A DNA stretch of 28,821 nt from a virus: IMG/VR virus record IMGVR_UViG_3300033997_000105, positions 1 to 28,821 of that record; one strand, given 5' to 3'. This document shows positions 22,417-28,821 of this stretch, piece by piece. The first letter of the stretch is position 1; the number at the start of each line of letters is the position of its first letter. The notes under the pieces were generated by a model that did not search any database, was not told where the DNA came from, and saw only the letters and a program-made list of their open reading frames with translations. The position numbers and the translations under genes were made by a program.

Positions 22417-24212
22417 AGGGTTCTGATTCCGTGTTTGGTTATGTGATCCGAGAGGCTCTTTTCTGCCTTCGCCTCGGTCTGGTTTGCGGCACCAACAGAC
22501 ATCGCCATGGCGACGGCACCATCGATGCGTCCGGTTTTCTTGCGCTTGGAGAAGATCCGGTTTTCCTGGGCGTCCGCCTCCATCACCGCCGAGGCGACGT
22601 TCCATGTCAGGCAGGGGTTATCCAGCACCTGGATCTTGCCTGTTAGGATCAGATCCTCGAGCAGGTCGATTGAGTGGGTCATCCACAGGTTCGAATCCCG
22701 GGCCGGTCGGAAGCCCTGCCCATGGGGAACCAGGTTCAACTCGATACCCTGCGCCTCGAGCTCTGCCTCCAGATAGGTCATGTGATACGGGTCGAAGGCA
22801 ACGGCCTTGATGTCGTACTTGGCTGCCAGCTCACCAAGGCGCTTGGCTACGAAGGCATAGTTGATCGCTTTACCAGGTGGCGCATGGATATGGCCGTCCT
22901 GCAGCCAGACCTCGTAGGGCACCCCGTCGATTGCCGCCCTGTCCAGCAACGTATCCTTCGGTGTCCAGAACTCGGTTATGGCCTTGCCCTCTTCAGGGAA
23001 GTAGAGGTTCAGGGCCGTCAGGTCGCGCTTACCGGAAAGGTCCAGCCCGCCGAAGCAGGTCAGCCCATCCAGCTTGTTCGGGTCAAACTTGGCGCAGCAT
23101 GACAACCAGGTGTCGATCTCGACCCATGGATTCGCTGCGTCAACCCACTGGCAGAAGTTCAGCCGCCGCACGGTGCTGGCCTTCGCCGGCATACCCTTCG
23201 CATCGGTCACCTGCTCGCGCAGGTACTTCGGCTGGAAGGTATGCCCCAGGGACGGGTTCGCCTTACCCCAGCATTTCTCGTCCCTGAATGGGTCGTCGCC
23301 CTTATCCAGCGAGCAGATGAAGGCGAAGAAACTGTCGTTGAAGTGGCGGTGCCGCTTCGTGACGCCTTTCGCACCGGCCGCGCAGACGTTCACGCCGAGC
23401 TGGTGGTAGCTGTAGCAAACCGATGTGCGGTCGTGACCGCTGTTGGTGATCATCAGGATCAGCGCCTGCCGACGGCCTTTCGTGCCGGCCCGCATGAACT
23501 CGACGGTCTTGTTGTTCTTGTGCTCGTGCACCTCATCGATGAGAGCACAGTGCGGGCGCGGCCCAGACTGGCCATCGTCGGAACTGATCGGCCGAAAGAA
23601 GGATCCGGTGGCAAGGTATGCCAAGTTCCAGACCTTCTCATCGCGACCGGACTTCTTGATCTTCTTCTTCAGGGCGGGCGACTGATCAACCATCGCCACC
23701 GCATCACGGAACAGGATCATGGCCTGGTCGCGCTTCGTCGCCGCAGCGTACACCTCGGCCCGCGGTTCGCCATCCGAGGTCAGGCAGTACAGCCCGATAC
23801 CGCCGGCAAGCGGAGACTTGCCAGAACCTTTACCCGACTCGATGTACACCGTACGAAATCGCCGGAAGCCATCGGCGCCAAGCCAGCCGAAGATCGAACC
23901 CACGATGAACGCTTGCCACGGCAGCAGAACAAACGGCTTACCTTCGTGCTCGCCGCCGTTGAGCTTGAGGACCGTGCTGAAGTACCGGATTGCCCGACTG
24001 GCCTTCGCGATATCCCACACCAGGCCACGCTTCGGCCCATCCTCCAGGTCGCGGAGGTGACGGCCACAAGCATTGCGAATATCAGGCCCTGCCAAGACCT
24101 TGCCGGATTGGACATCCAAGGCCCAGGCGGTTACAGGGTCAACCTCATAGGAAACCTTCCTGACCTCAGTTGAAGAACTCGTCTTCCGGGTCTTTACTCG
24201 TTGGTTCGCCAA
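22413..24212 (-). CDS. Terminase large subunit (HK97-type, Terminase_1)
   Basis: 599-aa packaging motor and nuclease. The ATPase domain has the Walker A ESGKGSGKS (125-133) and Walker B CALIDE (222-227). The nuclease domain has conserved Asp residues in GGLDLSGKRD (near 391), AFDPYHM and RIDGAVAMAM at the C-terminal end. It overlaps the small subunit gene by 47 bases and the small membrane gene by 4 bases. It should cut at a cos site and package DNA together with the HNH protein encoded upstream. Confidence 0.94.
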   Translation of the reverse strand: MANQRVKTRKTSSSTEVRKVSYEVDPVTAWALDVQSGKVLAGPDIRNACGRHLRDLEDGPKRGLVWDIAKASRAIRYFSTVLKLNGGEHEGKPFVLLPWQAFIVGSIFGWLGADGFRRFRTVYIESGKGSGKSPLAGGIGLYCLTSDGEPRAEVYAAATKRDQAMILFRDAVAMVDQSPALKKKIKKSGRDEKVWNLAYLATGSFFRPISSDDGQSGPRPHCALIDEVHEHKNNKTVEFMRAGTKGRRQALILMITNSGHDRTSVCYSYHQLGVNVCAAGAKGVTKRHRHFNDSFFAFICSLDKGDDPFRDEKCWGKANPSLGHTFQPKYLREQVTDAKGMPAKASTVRRLNFCQWVDAANPWVEIDTWLSCCAKFDPNKLDGLTCFGGLDLSGKRDLTALNLYFPEEGKAITEFWTPKDTLLDRAAIDGVPYEVWLQDGHIHAPPGKAINYAFVAKRLGELAAKYDIKAVAFDPYHMTYLEAELEAQGIELNLVPHGQGFRPARDSNLWMTHSIDLLEDLILTGKIQVLDNPCLTWNVASAVMEADAQENRIFSKRKKTGRIDGAVAMAMSVGAANQTEAKAEKSLSDHITKHGIRTL

Positions 24213-24624
24213 TGGCCTGGACCTTGGAACGTGCGGCTGGTGTCATGCCGAAGTGGGTTAGGTAGGACAGGAGCCGGCGGTCAGCGTCAGCCGCCATGGC
24301 TACCGCAGGATGGGCCTTGATCAGCCCGGTTGCGGTCGCATAGGTGTGCCCCTCTTTCGCAATGACATCGGTCAGCCGACGAACCTCGGCGGCGACCTCG
24401 CATAGTCGCTCCAGGGTCTGGAGGTCAGCCTCAGCAAGCACGCCCATCGAGGACGCAAGTGGGCAGAACACTTTCCACACCGCCTTGCCCCCAGCAGTCA
24501 TGTGAGCGGGCGGAGGCTGGTAGGACGCGACAGCAAGCTGCGGTTCGCGCTTGTTTTCCCGAGCCGGGCGCGACGTTCCGGTGACCTTTTTCTGGGCCGT
24601 GGGAGCTGGCGTTCTGCCCTTCAA
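24166..24624 (-). CDS. Terminase small subunit (P27 family)
   Basis: 152-aa DNA-recognition subunit. The N-terminal MKGRTPAPTAQKKVTGTSRP block is typical of P27-type small terminases, followed by helices (LTHFGMTPAARSKV near the C-terminus) of the usual C-terminal pattern. The start is TTG at 24624: GGAG lies 8 bases upstream across a T-run, and the family's typical N-terminus begins exactly there. The start overlaps a T-rich sequence, which may make translation weak. It binds near cos and hands DNA to the large subunit. Confidence 0.88.
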   Translation of the reverse strand: MKGRTPAPTAQKKVTGTSRPARENKREPQLAVASYQPPPAHMTAGGKAVWKVFCPLASSMGVLAEADLQTLERLCEVAAEVRRLTDVIAKEGHTYATATGLIKAHPAVAMAADADRRLLSYLTHFGMTPAARSKVQAIGEPTSKDPEDEFFN

Positions 24625-24754
24625 AAAAAAGGCTCCAATTCTGGCTTTTTGCGTAAAGAGGGTCGAGGGCGGTCTTACTAAACGAGAACGACTACTTTTT
24701 GACCCTCCCCTAGGGGCTGTGGCGTGCTACAGAAACCACATTCGAGACTGACTC
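24625..24754. other. Probable cos region
   Basis: This 130-base noncoding stretch lies between the HNH endonuclease and the small terminase genes, where HK97-type phages carry cos. It contains the perfect palindrome CCCCTAGGGG (24707-24716) and the inverted repeat GAGGGTC (24658-24664) / GACCCTC (24701-24707) about 36 bases apart. The AT-rich stretch at about 24690-24700 next to them fits a site for bending or nicking. I cannot define the staggered cut positions from the sequence. Confidence 0.5.
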
Positions 24755-25081
24755 TCATTTGCTGCGCCGCTGGCGGTTCCAGTGGTGGTTCGGGTCGATC
24801 GGCAGGCCGTTTACGTCGCACCCCACGATCACGCCCGACTTCTCCTCGCGCTGCTTCGCGCTGTCGTGGCAGGTCTTGCAGAGGCTCTGCAGGTTGCTCC
24901 CATCAAAGAACAGGCTCTCGTCACCACGGTGCGGCTTCACGTGGTCCGCGATGCTCGCGCCGACGGTCCGCCCTTGCGATGAGCAGCGACGGCACAGCGG
25001 CTCGTTCTGCAGCTGATGCCATCGAAGCTGATACCAGCGTTTCGTGTTGTAGAGGTGGTGCCAGGGCGAGTTACTTGCCAT
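24755..25081 (-). CDS. HNH endonuclease (HK97 gp74-like)
   Basis: 108-aa HNH nuclease. The zinc-binding pair LCRRC is followed by the ADHVKPHRGD His motif, then NLQSLCKTCHDSAKQ with the second CxxC and the final His. In HK97-type phages the HNH protein works with the terminase to cut cos, and the gene here sits right before the cos region and the small terminase, as expected. Start: ATG at 25081 overlaps the upstream stop as TGATG; a GTG one codon earlier is the alternative. Confidence 0.88.
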   Translation of the reverse strand: MASNSPWHHLYNTKRWYQLRWHQLQNEPLCRRCSSQGRTVGASIADHVKPHRGDESLFFDGSNLQSLCKTCHDSAKQREEKSGVIVGCDVNGLPIDPNHHWNRQRRSK

Positions 25082-25281
25082 CACTCACCCTCTCGCCGCA
25101 TGCCAACTTGGCTGGCGATATCGGCAGCACGCTCACGCACCTCCAGCACCTGGCCGTCGAACATGTGGACGATGGCGCAGACGCCGTGCCACTGGGAGCT
25201 GGTGCCGGCCTCCTGCACGCGGGCAATGGCGGTCGGCGACAGGAAGTGCTGGCGGCGGTTGATGTCGGTCAGGGTGATCAT
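25081..25281 (-). CDS. FlbD-like small protein
   Basis: 66-aa protein with MITLTDINRRQHFLSPTAIARVQ at the start and FDGQVLEVRERAADIASQVG at the end. This resembles the short beta-rich FlbD-type fold (MI.LT.LNG..F.LN...I..IE), in which one copy of the domain makes up the whole protein. The resemblance is by pattern only. It is linked by ATGA overlap to the upstream TM-plus-coiled-coil gene and by TGATG overlap to the HNH gene. Role unknown. Confidence 0.6.
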   Translation of the reverse strand: MITLTDINRRQHFLSPTAIARVQEAGTSSQWHGVCAIVHMFDGQVLEVRERAADIASQVGMRREGE

Positions 25282-25607
25282 TGCGTGCTCTCCAGCTGGG
25301 CGCGGCTCAGTGCCTCGTCAGCCTTGTCGGCGGCCTTGGTTGCTGTGGTCGCGGCTTTCGAAGCCTTGGCCGCGGCGTTGTCGGTTCGCTTGGTCAGCTC
25401 GTCCAGGCGCTTGTCGCGCTCAGCCATAGCCGCATCGTAGGCATCCCGGATCTGGGCTACCTGGCTGGCCTGGGTGCTGGCCATCGCCCAGTAGGCGGAC
25501 TGCCAACCCAGGACGGCACCACCGGCGATCAACAGCGCGGCGATGACCCACACCTCGGCGCGCCGCCACCACCGGCGGGCGATGAATTCCAATGCACATC
25601 TGTCCAT
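25278..25607 (-). CDS. Membrane-anchored coiled-coil protein
   Basis: 109-aa protein. A transmembrane segment (VWVIAALLIAGGAVLGW, about residues 20-36) follows a basic N-terminus (ARRWWRR), and a long Ala/Lys/Asp-rich coiled coil (residues about 50-105) makes up the rest. The ATG at 25607 overlaps the upstream stop as TGATG. Together with the preceding gene it forms a pair of small single-TM proteins at the start of the late operon, where other Pseudomonas siphophages carry holin genes. It may be a holin, an antiholin or a spanin-like factor; sequence alone does not decide. Confidence 0.6.
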   Translation of the reverse strand: MDRCALEFIARRWWRRAEVWVIAALLIAGGAVLGWQSAYWAMASTQASQVAQIRDAYDAAMAERDKRLDELTKRTDNAAAKASKAATTATKAADKADEALSRAQLESTQ

Positions 25608-25978
25608 CACGAGTTACCTCCCAGCTTGCCGCGCAGGCGGGCGATCTCCTCGCTCTGGGCTGTGACTCGATCAGTGAGCTGGCCGACCTGACTGGTCAGC
25701 GCTTCGATCTTGCCCTCCAGGCGCCCAACGGTTGCCGCAAGGTCGTTGCGCTCCTTCGCGAACTGGTCAGCGCGGGATTCGGCCAGCTTGCGGGCTTCTC
25801 GCTCGGAATCGAGCAGTTCATTCAGGCGCCGGACGGTGCCGATGTCGGCGTTGTCCATGGCTCGGTCTGTCGCGTCCTTGGAGAGGAACTTGCGCAGCCA
25901 AAGGAAGCCGCCCAGCAGCACGGTGCCCGAGCCGGTCAGCCAGGTGGCTGTGCCTGGGCCGAGGTCGGTCGGGTCCAT
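25607..25978 (-). CDS. Holin candidate: single-TM protein with coiled coil
   Basis: 123-aa protein. One transmembrane segment near the N-terminus (WLTGSGTVLLGGFLWLRKFL, about residues 13-32) precedes a long coiled coil (residues about 50-118) rich in Arg, Glu and Leu. No other gene in the window is a better holin candidate, and the endolysin lacks a signal peptide, so a holin is needed. The gene begins the block after the terminator at 26001-26019, where lambda has its holin. ATG at 25978 has TGGAG 6 bases upstream. The function is inferred from topology and position. Confidence 0.55.
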   Translation of the reverse strand: MDPTDLGPGTATWLTGSGTVLLGGFLWLRKFLSKDATDRAMDNADIGTVRRLNELLDSEREARKLAESRADQFAKERNDLAATVGRLEGKIEALTSQVGQLTDRVTAQSEEIARLRGKLGGNS

Positions 25979-25994
25979 CCTTATCTCCAGAAAC

Positions 25995-26019
25995 GAAAAA
26001 GGCCCGCGCGAGGCGGGCC
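25995..26019 (-). terminator. Intrinsic terminator upstream of the holin candidate
   Basis: On the minus strand GGCCCGC (26019-26013) pairs with GCGGGCC (26007-26001) around a 5-base loop and is followed by TTTTTCGTTTC. It separates the AT-rich unknown gene from the packaging and structural genes and is a good candidate for a tR'-like terminator overcome by Q. Confidence 0.8.
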
Positions 26020-26039
26020 TATGGTTCTTGTTTCACACC

Positions 26040-26459
26040 TCAAAGCGACTGCGTGAGGTGCTTGAAAAAGTCTGTAAATTCAGGAACGAGAAACTTCTTG
26101 CTCTCAAAGTCGAGGCGGTCAATCGCTTTGAACGCGCCCTCCTCCTGTACCAGTTCAAAAGTGAACACGTGCTGCACTTTTTGGGGAGGATCTACTTCAA
26201 TTGGGAAATTAAGTCGAAGGGCAACCTTCAGTTCCCGTCCGTTGCGGGGCAGCCTACTTGCGCTGCAGTTTTCGAACTTCCTGTCAGAATACGAACCAAT
26301 CTCAACAGCAGGCAATGTCTGGCCATCAATCGTGACCATTTCCGCTGGATCTATTCCAACGAATTTCGCAAGATCCTGACGGCTCCGCTGAGCGAGTTTT
26401 ACAAGATCATCCCAGTACTGAAGTTCAAGCCGCCAGCCCTCAGTGTATTTAGCCTTCAA
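26040..26459 (-). CDS. Unknown AT-rich accessory gene after Q
   Basis: 139-aa soluble protein with no family that I recognise. It begins with a charged helix (AKYTEGWRLELQYWDDLV), has a central beta-rich part (MVTIDGQTLPAVEIGSYSD) and ends FKHLTQSL. Visible base composition is clearly more AT-rich than the flanking phage genes. The annotated start is TTG at 26459 with GAGG only 2 bases upstream, too close to be efficient. A much better start (AAGGAG, then ATGATG at 26480-26475) lies in the same frame but meets TAA at 26468-26466 after four codons. It may therefore be a gene inactivated by a stop codon, or one using re-initiation. The gene is flanked by a promoter/operator region and a terminator, the layout of a moron. 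Confidence 0.6.
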   Translation of the reverse strand: MKAKYTEGWRLELQYWDDLVKLAQRSRQDLAKFVGIDPAEMVTIDGQTLPAVEIGSYSDRKFENCSASRLPRNGRELKVALRLNFPIEVDPPQKVQHVFTFELVQEEGAFKAIDRLDFESKKFLVPEFTDFFKHLTQSL

Positions 26460-26498
26460 ATCCTCTTAAATCGACATCATCTAGCTCCTTTCCGGAAG

Positions 26499-26527
26499 AT
26501 AATGTCAATTTGACATATGGCGCCCAA
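26499..26527 (-). promoter_or_regulatory. Possible promoter with palindromic operator upstream of the accessory gene
   Basis: The perfect odd palindrome ATGTCAA-T-TTGACAT occupies 26502-26516. On the minus strand TTGGGC (26527-26522) and CATTAT (26504-26499) are 17 bases apart, a weak sigma-70 pair, and the palindrome would lie over the spacer and the -10 element. It sits directly after the Q terminator and before the late genes, so it could be the late promoter (pR'-like) or the accessory gene's own controlled promoter. Low certainty on the hexamers; the palindrome itself is certain. Confidence 0.4.
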
Positions 26528-26558
26528 AAACAAAACCCCGACGCAATGGCCGGGGTTT
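26525..26558 (-). terminator. Intrinsic terminator after Q
   Basis: On the minus strand AAACCCCG (26558-26551) pairs with CGGGGTTT (26540-26533) around a 10-base loop and is followed by TGTTTTTGG. It lies about 75 bases after the stop of the Q gene and would end the early/delayed-early transcript. Confidence 0.78.
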
Positions 26559-26632
26559 CTCTGTGTCGCGTTGCGTTGCAAGCTGGACACGCTGCTATAA
26601 AAACAGGTGTTTATCCGCCCGGAAAGAACTTT

Positions 26633-27007
26633 TTACGCAGCCTCCCGGATGTGCTCCAGCGCCGAGTCGATCCAGGCAACACCCTGCTTGATGATCTCGA
26701 ATGCCTTGCGCTCGGCCATCCTGTTCGCCTCCCCAATCCGCAGCGATGGCCACTTGGCGCCGTAGTACAGCCAGACGAAGTCGCCCATCTGCTGGTTGCG
26801 CTTCGTCAGCCTGGCCACGACCGCGTCGATCATCAGGGCGGTGTCATCAGTCAGCGAGTACTCCACGCCGCCGCTGGCTGCTGCCGCGCTGACCGATGGT
26901 GAGACGTACCTGGGCACGCCCATGCCGTCCATCCGCCAGCTGCCCCACTGCTCCAGCAGCCACTCGGTGTCCCCCAATGGCTTGTTCGCATAGGTCCGTT
27001 TCTTCAT
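26633..27007 (-). CDS. Q-type late antitermination protein
   Basis: 124-aa protein of the phage antitermination Q family. The N-terminal DTEWLLEQWGSWRMDGMGVPRY (about residues 11-32) and the conserved C-terminal WLYYGAKWPSLRIGEANRM and helix are typical. It should bind the late promoter region and RNA polymerase and let transcription pass terminators into the late genes. ATG at 27007 overlaps the upstream stop as ATGA, which decides the start. It is the last gene before the terminator and the late block. Confidence 0.85.
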   Translation of the reverse strand: MKKRTYANKPLGDTEWLLEQWGSWRMDGMGVPRYVSPSVSAAAASGGVEYSLTDDTALMIDAVVARLTKRNQQMGDFVWLYYGAKWPSLRIGEANRMAERKAFEIIKQGVAWIDSALEHIREAA

Positions 27008-27291
27008 GCAGCCCTCCGGGGCGTTGGGTCGGTGTCCAGGCCGAACAGCTCGCACAGGAGCTTGTAGGCGTGCTTGTTCTTGGCGCCGCCCTGGATGATC
27101 CAGGCCTTGGCGAACTGCTCGAACCCCTGCGCGGCTCGGGATCCGTGCCAGTCGGCCACGATATCCATCAGGGCCGCCGAAGCGATCCGGCCATTGGTCC
27201 GGTCCAGCAGGATGCGGTTGCCCTGCTTGAGGAACTCCAGCTCGACGGGGGTCAGGTTCTTGCGCGGCAGGGCCGCAGTTACGTTACTCAT
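27004..27291 (-). CDS. Hypothetical protein between integrase and Q
   Basis: 95-aa, mostly helical soluble protein (LTPVELEFLKQGNRIL, then WHGSRAAQGFEQFAKAWIIQGG and KNKHAYKLLCELFGL). It overlaps the integrase end by 8 bases and the Q start by 4 bases. This places it in the same coupled delayed-early unit, in the position of nin-region genes of lambda. I do not recognise the family. Confidence 0.65.
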   Translation of the reverse strand: MSNVTAALPRKNLTPVELEFLKQGNRILLDRTNGRIASAALMDIVADWHGSRAAQGFEQFAKAWIIQGGAKNKHAYKLLCELFGLDTDPTPRRAA

Positions 27292-28618
27292 GGCCGTCTC
27301 CCGGCTTGATTTCTTGAATGTGCATCCTCCCTTGGGATGGATGCTCTAAGGCGCTGCAAGCCGCGCCGCTGTTGGCCTCATCGCTTGCAGCCCCGGTTTT
27401 GTGTCCCGGCAATGTCCCGGTGTGGATAGCGGAGAAACCCTGCTGATCGAGGTGGTCGTGCCAGGCCTCAAGGGCGCGGCGCTTCAACCCCTCCAGCGTG
27501 GTGTGGATGTAGGTCGCATCGAGGTCCTTCATGGCGTGGTTCAGCAGCTGCTCGCCGACCATGTAGTCCACGCCAAGGTCGGTCCAGGCGGTGCGCGCCA
27601 CCTTCCTGAGGTCATGGCTTGACCACTCACCCTTGGCCAGCTCGGTGAACAGGGTGTTGGCCTTGCTCGGGCTCAGCGGTGCGCCGTAGCTGCCGGGGAA
27701 CAGCAGCGGGCCGGTGTAGCCCTGGGCAGCCTGGTGGTCCCGGTACCGGCGCAGCAACGCGCAGGCCTGGGTGGTCAGCGGCAGCGTGTGCTCGGCCTTG
27801 GTCTTCGTATCCGGGGCCGGGATGAACCAGCGTCCGGCATTGAGGTTGACGTTGCGCCAGCGCGCCAGCCGGGTCTCGCCCAACCGGGAACCGTGGCACA
27901 GCATCATCAGCGCCAGCATGCAGCCCGGGGCCTGGGCGTCGAAGCGCTCGGCCAGCACCACCAGCAGGCCCGGCACATCGTCCCCACGCAAGCGCGCAGG
28001 CTTCGGCTTGATCCGGGTCCGCACGAAGTCGGTGAACTTGAGCCCCGCCACCGGGTTGATCGCCAGCATGTCCAGGCGCAGGGCCTGCCGGAACGAGACG
28101 GACAGCACGCCATAGACCGATCGCACGAAGGACAAGGCGTAACGCTCCTGCATCGGCCACATCAGGCGCTGGTCGATGGCTGCCTTGGTGACGTCGACCA
28201 GCAGCAGGTCGCCCAGCCTCGGCACTAGGTGGCGATCCAGCGCCGACTTGGCACTGGCCTTTCGCTTGGCGGACAGGCCACGGTCCCGGTCCATGCGGTC
28301 GCGGTACCACGCCAGCACGTCGCCCACCGTGGCCCAGCTGGTGGTGGTGGACTTGGCGCTGGCATCAGCAGCCCGGCGCGCCAGGATCGCCGGCAACGTG
28401 GCCAGCATGGTCTTGGTGTTGATCCCGGGGTAATCCCCGGCCTTGCCCCAGATCTGGCGAAACACCACATGCCACGCGCCCCGGGAGCGGTCGATGGTTG
28501 AATACCGGAACCGCAGTTCGCGGTGCCGGGTGTCGCGCAGCTGCCTGGCCTCCCCGGCGGCGTGCCGGCGGATCTCGGCATCGCTGAGGGTGACCGTCAG
28601 GGTTTTAGAACCGCTCAT
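27284..28618 (-). CDS. int: Tyrosine recombinase / integrase
   Basis: 444-aa site-specific recombinase. The catalytic set appears complete: Arg245 (HGSRLGETRLARW), a Lys near 274-278 (beta-hairpin), His335 and Arg338 (SSHDLRK), His361 (LLNHAM) and nucleophile Tyr370 (ATYIHTTLEG). The N-terminal region (1-90) matches arm-binding domains and 95-200 is the SAM-like core-binding domain. ATG at 28618 is chosen because the family homology starts there and it lies within 14 bases of the upstream stop. The C-terminal about 50 residues form an unusual extra tail. It lies between the helicase and the Q genes, not next to the att site seen at 77-126, which is atypical. Confidence 0.92.
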   Translation of the reverse strand: MSGSKTLTVTLSDAEIRRHAAGEARQLRDTRHRELRFRYSTIDRSRGAWHVVFRQIWGKAGDYPGINTKTMLATLPAILARRAADASAKSTTTSWATVGDVLAWYRDRMDRDRGLSAKRKASAKSALDRHLVPRLGDLLLVDVTKAAIDQRLMWPMQERYALSFVRSVYGVLSVSFRQALRLDMLAINPVAGLKFTDFVRTRIKPKPARLRGDDVPGLLVVLAERFDAQAPGCMLALMMLCHGSRLGETRLARWRNVNLNAGRWFIPAPDTKTKAEHTLPLTTQACALLRRYRDHQAAQGYTGPLLFPGSYGAPLSPSKANTLFTELAKGEWSSHDLRKVARTAWTDLGVDYMVGEQLLNHAMKDLDATYIHTTLEGLKRRALEAWHDHLDQQGFSAIHTGTLPGHKTGAASDEANSGAACSALEHPSQGRMHIQEIKPGDGHE

Positions 28619-28821
28619 GGGCGCCTCCCTTGTACCGCTGGGCATAGCTGCCCCGCCCCGCCTCGATCTCGTCGTCGCTCGGCATCGAGCCGGAAAGGTT
28701 CGCGAAGCGGCCGTACTGGCCCTCCTGTTGCACGATGCAGCTGCCGACGCGGGCATGGCGGCACTTGGTCATCAGGATCTCGGTGAGGCCGTTCTGGCCC
28801 TCCTCGCTGTCCATGTCGCGG
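28605..28821 (-). CDS. Replicative DNA helicase (DnaB-like), C-terminal end, partial
   Basis: Only about 71 C-terminal residues are in the window; the gene continues beyond 28821. LTEILMTKCRHARVGSC followed by EGQYGRFANL matches the pattern at the end of DnaB-type helicases (EI...K.R.G..G.V....... ..Y.RF.NL). A tail of about 28 residues follows it. The stop (28605-28607) overlaps the integrase start by 14 bases. The first in-window ATG (28814) is unlikely to be the start. A phage-encoded replicative helicase suggests its own initiation system upstream. Confidence 0.7.
   Translation of the reverse strand, partial: RDMDSEEGQNGLTEILMTKCRHARVGSCIVQQEGQYGRFANLSGSMPSDDEIEAGRGSYAQRYKGGAHERF

Noticed and set aside
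24632-24655. AAAAAG...CTTTTT hairpin just before the small terminase start
   Set aside because: The stem is A/T pairs with a bulge and overlaps the ribosome binding site; it is too weak to be called a terminator.
1-28821. CRISPR array, insertion sequence or rRNA
   Set aside because: No regularly spaced repeats, no transposase pattern and no rRNA-like stretch were seen on reading both strands.

Overview
The window is most of a lambda/HK97-type siphovirus prophage in a high-GC gammaproteobacterium, very probably a Pseudomonas. This rests on GC-rich codon use, head genes of the HK97 order (P27-type small terminase, large terminase, portal, U35 protease, HK97-fold capsid), lambda-type tail genes (gpG/gpGT, tape measure, gpM, gpL, gpK, gpI, gpJ) and an integration site in a tRNA-Val gene. 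I infer the genus from gene style; I could not search a database.

Layout. Bases 1-76 look like host DNA and contain the terminator that follows a tRNA-Val gene. Bases 77-126 are the 3' part of tRNA-Val(GAC) without its 5' half, so this is the prophage end where the tRNA is not restored. From 127 to 600 I see no gene. A small plus-strand membrane-protein gene (601-759) faces the phage genes. Everything after it is on the minus strand and is best read from right to left: end of a DnaB-type helicase (28821-28605), tyrosine recombinase, a small unknown gene, Q-type antiterminator, a terminator, a promoter/operator-like region with an AT-richer unknown gene, two TM-plus-coiled-coil proteins (holin candidates), an FlbD-like small protein, HNH endonuclease, a probable cos region, terminase, portal, protease, capsid, head-tail joining proteins, tail tube, tail chaperones, tape measure, tail tip proteins L, K, I and J, a tail-fibre module, endolysin and spanins, and an orphan adenine methylase.

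How it works together. Late genes are packed with ATGA, GTGA or TGATG overlaps, so translation is coupled over long stretches. Five intrinsic-terminator-like hairpins lie between late genes, most of them just upstream of a Shine-Dalgarno sequence. With the antiterminator gene at the head of the block, this suggests that Q-modified polymerase must read through all of them to express the tail and lysis genes. GC hairpins without a U-tract follow the capsid and tail-tube genes. The tail chaperones carry a lambda-type GGGAAAG slippery heptamer in the right frame to make a G-GT fusion.

Accessory genes that are not structural: the AT-rich unknown gene after Q (apparently with an early stop codon), two lipoproteins inside the tail block, the orphan methylase, and the plus-strand membrane microprotein next to the attachment site. 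I found no CRISPR array, rRNA or insertion sequence.
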